Under the pieces are notes generated by a model, which searched no databases, had not been told where the DNA came from, and saw nothing but the letters and a program-made list of their open reading frames with translations. From Tragulus kanchil (Eukaryota > Chordata > Mammalia > Artiodactyla > Tragulidae): 64,000 bases of DNA. The translations under genes and the position numbers were made by a program. The DNA is taken from the NCBI GenBank assembly GCA_022376925.1, contig JAIOJX010000025.1:137413301-137477300 (forward strand). Direction: 5' to 3'. This document shows positions 60,841 to 64,000 of this stretch, piece by piece (position 1 is the first letter of the stretch; each line of letters begins with the position of its first letter).

Positions 60841-63033
60841 CTTCTTATCTTTCCTTGCTCTTCTCTGGGAACCCTGCATTCGGTTCAGGTACATCTTTCA
60901 CTTTCTCCCTTGCCTTTCACTTCTCTTCTTTCCTCAGCTATTTTGTAACGCCTCCTCAGACAACCACTTTGTCTTTTTGTATTTCTTTCTGAGGGCATGG
61001 TTTTGGTCACTGCCTCCTGTACAATGTTACAAAACTCTGTCCATAGTTCTTCAGGCACTCTGTCTACCAGATCTAATCCCTTAAACAGATTTATCACCTC
61101 CACTGTATAGTCGTAAGAAATTTGACTTAGATCATCTCTGAATGGCCTAGTAGTTTCCCTGACTTTCTTCAATGTAAGCCTGAATTTTGCAATAAGGAGC
61201 TCTTGATCTGAGCCATAGTCAATTCCAGGTCTTGTTTTTGCTGAATGTATAGACCTACTCCATCTTTGGCTGCAAAGAACATAATGAATCTGATTTCAGT
61301 ATTGACCATCTAGTGATGTCCATGTGTAGTTGTCTCTTTGGTTGCTGGAAAAGGGTCTTTGCCATGACCAGTGTGTTCTCTTGATAAAACTCTTTTTGTT
61401 AGCCTTTGCCCTGCCTAATTTTGTACTCCAGAGGTCAAACATGCCTGTTACTCCAGGTTATCTCTTGACTTCCTACTTTCATATTCCAATCCCTTATGAT
61501 GAAACTGGACATCTTTTGCTGGTGATAGTTCTAGAAGGTCTTGTATGTCTTGGTCCACTTCAGCTTCTTAGGCACCAGTGTTTGGTTATAGACTTGGATT
61601 ACTGTGATGCTGAATGGTTTGCCTTGGTAACGAACCAAGATCATTTGAGGTTGCATCCAAGTACTGCAGTTTGGACTCTTTTGTTAATTATGAGGGCTAC
61701 TGCATTTCTTCTTAGGAATTTTTGCCCAGAGTACTAGATCTAATGGTCATTTGAATTAAATTAACCCATTTCTATCCATTTTCGCTCACTGATTCCTAAG
61801 ACATTGATGCTCAATCTTGCCATTTCCTGCTTGACTATATCCAATTTACCTTGATTCATGGACCTAACATTCCAGGTTTCTATGCAATACTGTTCTTTAT
61901 AGCACTGGACTTTACTTTCACCACCAGACACATCTACTTCTTATCTTTCCTTGCTCTTCTCTGGGAACCCTGCATTCGGTTCAGGTACATCTTTCACTTT
62001 CTCCCTTGCCTTTCACTTCTCTTCTTTCCTCAGCTATTTTGTAACGCCTCCTCAGACAACCACTTTGTCTTTTTGTATTTCTTTCTGAGGGCATGGTTTT
62101 GGTCACTGCCTCCTGTACAATGTTACAAAACTCTGTCCATAGTTCTTCAGGCACTCTGTCTACCAGATCTAATCCCTTAAACAGATTTATCACCTCCACT
62201 GTATAGTCGTAAGAAATTTGACTTAGATCATCTCTGAATGGCCTAGTAGTTTCCCTGACTTTCTTCAATGTAAGCCTGAATTTTGCAATAAGGAGCTCTT
62301 GATCTGAGCCATAGTCAATTCCAGGTCTTGTTTTTGCTGAATGTATAGACCTACTCCATCTTTGGCTGCAAAGAACATAATGAATCTGATTTCAGTATTG
62401 ACCATCTAGTGATGTCCATGTGTAGTTGTCTCTTTGGTTGCTGGAAAAGGGTCTTTGCCATGACCAGTGTGTTCTCTTGATAAAACTCTTTTTGTTAGCC
62501 TTTGCCCTGCCTAATTTTGTACTCCAGAGGTCAAACATGCCTGTTACTCCAGGTTATCTCTTGACTTCCTACTTTCATATTCCAATCCCTTATGATGAAA
62601 CTGGACATCTTTTGCTGGTGATAGTTCTAGAAGGTCTTGTATGTCTTGGTCCACTTCAGCTTCTTAGGCACCAGTGTTTGGTTATAGACTTGGATTACTG
62701 TGATGCTGAATGGTTTGCCTTGGTAACGAACCAAGATCATTTGAGGTTGCATCCAAGTACTGCAGTTTGGACTCTTTTGTTAATTATGAGGGCTACTACA
62801 TTTCTTCTTAGGAATTTTTGCCCAGAGTACTAGATCTAATGGTCATTTGAATTAAATTAACCCATTTCTATCCATTTTCGCTCACTGATTCCTAAGACAT
62901 TGATGCTCAATCTTGCCATTTCCTGCTTGACTATATCCAATTTACCTTGATTCATGGACCTAACATTCCAGGTTTCTATGCAATACTGTTCTTTATAGCA
63001 CTGGACTTTACTTTCACCACCAGACACATCTAC
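60841..63033. repeat. tandem duplication 18, within BovB (probable assembly artefact)
   Basis: 60841-61937 repeats as 61937-63033, offset 1096 bp, flush. One G/A transition (61702/62798). Confidence 0.92.
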
Positions 63034-63065
63034 AATTGAGTGTTGTTACCGCTTTGGCCTACTTC

Positions 63066-63372
63066 ATTCTCTGTGGTTGCTGTTCAGTCACGAAGTCATG
63101 TCCAACTCTTTGTGACCCCATGGACTGCAGCAGCCAGGCTGCCCTGTCCTTCGTCATCTCACAGAATTGCTCAAACTCATGTCAATTTTGTCAAAGATGC
63201 CCTCCAACCATCTCATCCTCTGTCACCCTCTTCTCCTCTTGCTCTCAATCTTTCCCAGCATCAGCGTCTTTTCTAATGACTCAGTTCTTCCCATCAGGTG
63301 GCCAAAGTATTGGAGCTTCAGCTTTAGTCCTTCCAAAGAACATTCAGGGTTGATTTCCTTTAGAGAATCATT
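63066..63372 (-). mobile_element. BovB 3'-end fragment nested in the larger BovB
   Basis: A second reverse BovB tail (ccatggactgcagcagccag, atctttcccagcatcagcgt, then caaagtattggagcttcagc) lies inside the 5' part of the older element. Short direct repeats (cattctctg at about 63060, cattttctctg at about 63368) suggest a real insertion. Confidence 0.75.
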
Positions 63373-63660
63373 TTCTCTGGACCTATTAGTAATTACCCTC
63401 CTCTCTTTCCCTGTACAGGACACCTTCCGACCTGGGTGCGTGGCGGTTCATCTTTTGGAGTCCTATCTTTTTGCCTTTTCATACTGTTCACAGGGTTCTC
63501 ACAGCATGAATACTGGAGTGGATTGCCATTTCCTTCTCCAGTGGACCATATTTTGTCAGAATTTTTCACATGACCCGTTGGGTGGCCTCACACAAGAAGG
63601 CCTTTATCACAACAAGGCTGTGATCCATGAAATGGCTTAACTCATAAACCACAATAAAAG

Positions 63661-64000
63661 TAATAAAAGTTTCTTTAGTAATTATTACTCATATCCTTCA
63701 TTTCCCATTAAAAATATTTATTTATATTTTACTTTCTGTATCTTACACCCTGTGGATGAATTACAGGGCCATCTCTCTTATACCTTTATCTCCTATCCTT
63801 CAAATCATACAACAGTTATTAGTACAGTAAATCATTTTGAATTAAGCAGTAACTTTTTAAGTCTTAAAGGGTAACCACACAAAAAATATATCTGCTTTTT
63901 AACAAAGAAGTTTTCTGAATGTCTGAAAACTCTCTAGATCAGAAAGAATAAGCAAAAAATTAAGTCATGAACAACAAAAAACATTAATAAATTGCCTTTT
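63661..64000 (-). other. CLOCK intron segment at the window edge
   Basis: AT-rich, no exon recognised. The PAS-A first-half exon (ending ...LLEHLP in CLOCK) is expected further right. Confidence 0.45.

Larger units (their letters stand above)
56880..63660 (-). mobile_element. near full-length, degenerate BovB (RTE) LINE, inverted
   Basis: Reverse-strand matches to BovB run in order from the 3' end (56880: actccaggcttccctgtcct on the plus strand) through the reverse-transcriptase region (frames with SLRYADE and ESEEELKSLLMRVKEES, 58659-58940) and the N-terminal part (KKVRETTRPFRDDLSQISYD, 60885-61172) to the 5' region near 63500-63660. Subtracting three assembly duplications (~3.3 kb) and a nested fragment (~0.3 kb) leaves about 3.2 kb, the canonical BovB length. 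The RT active-site motif reads YADE in place of YADD and the frame is broken, so it is dead. Confidence 0.88.

Noticed and set aside
61330..61737. 135-residue open frame on the plus strand, present twice
   Set aside because: It is antisense to BovB coding sequence, and the second copy is an assembly repeat.
1462..63033. Tandem satellite or segmental-duplication biology
   Set aside because: Each unit is a different sequence; only the period is shared. Noisy bridges, homopolymer differences and frame-breaking exon copies fit assembly error.
1..64000. CRISPR arrays, operons, phage or plasmid features
   Set aside because: Spliced vertebrate gene structure and ruminant retroelements throughout; no short regularly spaced repeats or bacterial genes.

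Overview
The window comes from a ruminant (bovid-type) nuclear genome. The evidence is the RTE-type BovB LINE, BovB-derived Bov-A/Bov-tA SINEs, CHR-type tRNA-derived SINEs, old L1 and MIR pieces, and vertebrate exon-intron structure. There are no prokaryotic, plasmid, phage or CRISPR features. The species cannot be fixed from sequence alone.

The only protein-coding gene I can support is CLOCK, the bHLH-PAS circadian transcription factor and acetyltransferase, on the minus strand. Its 5' end lies beyond position 64000. Fifteen coding exons run from 55521 (residue ~147, PAS-A) down to the stop codon at 13402-13404. Taken once each they total 2106 nt, which is 701 codons plus a stop, with every splice phase compatible. 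A long 3' UTR follows towards the left end. At the far left (about 215-255) a tandem pair of plus-strand poly(A) signals may mark the end of a convergent neighbour; TMEM165 would be expected from mammalian synteny.

The dominant oddity is structural. Eighteen direct tandem duplications, each 1.08-1.17 kb in period, are scattered through the whole window: 3' UTR, introns, exons and transposons alike. Copies differ by homopolymer-length indels and a few transitions, and are either flush or joined by short noisy versions of the flanking sequence. Duplicated exons would wreck the CLOCK reading frame, and the 3' BovB element returns to its normal length once the copies are collapsed. I read these as unmerged contig or gap-fill overlaps in the assembly, not biology. 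The true locus is probably about 44 kb.

Layout: 1-645 possible neighbour 3' end and a BovB fragment; 646-13401 intergenic sequence and CLOCK 3' UTR; 13402-31819 C-terminal (Q-rich, transactivation) exons with intronic MIR, L1, CHR and Bov-A insertions; 31820-41383 a transposon-rich intron (L1s carrying SINEs); 41384-50911 PAS-B/PAC exons, several of them duplicated; 55401-55521 PAS-A exon; 56880-63660 an inverted, nearly full-length but degenerate BovB. I did not find a previously undescribed biological system. The most useful results are the assembly-artefact diagnosis and a few CLOCK coding peculiarities: polyproline where human has polyglutamine, a stop one codon early, and tandem splice acceptors.
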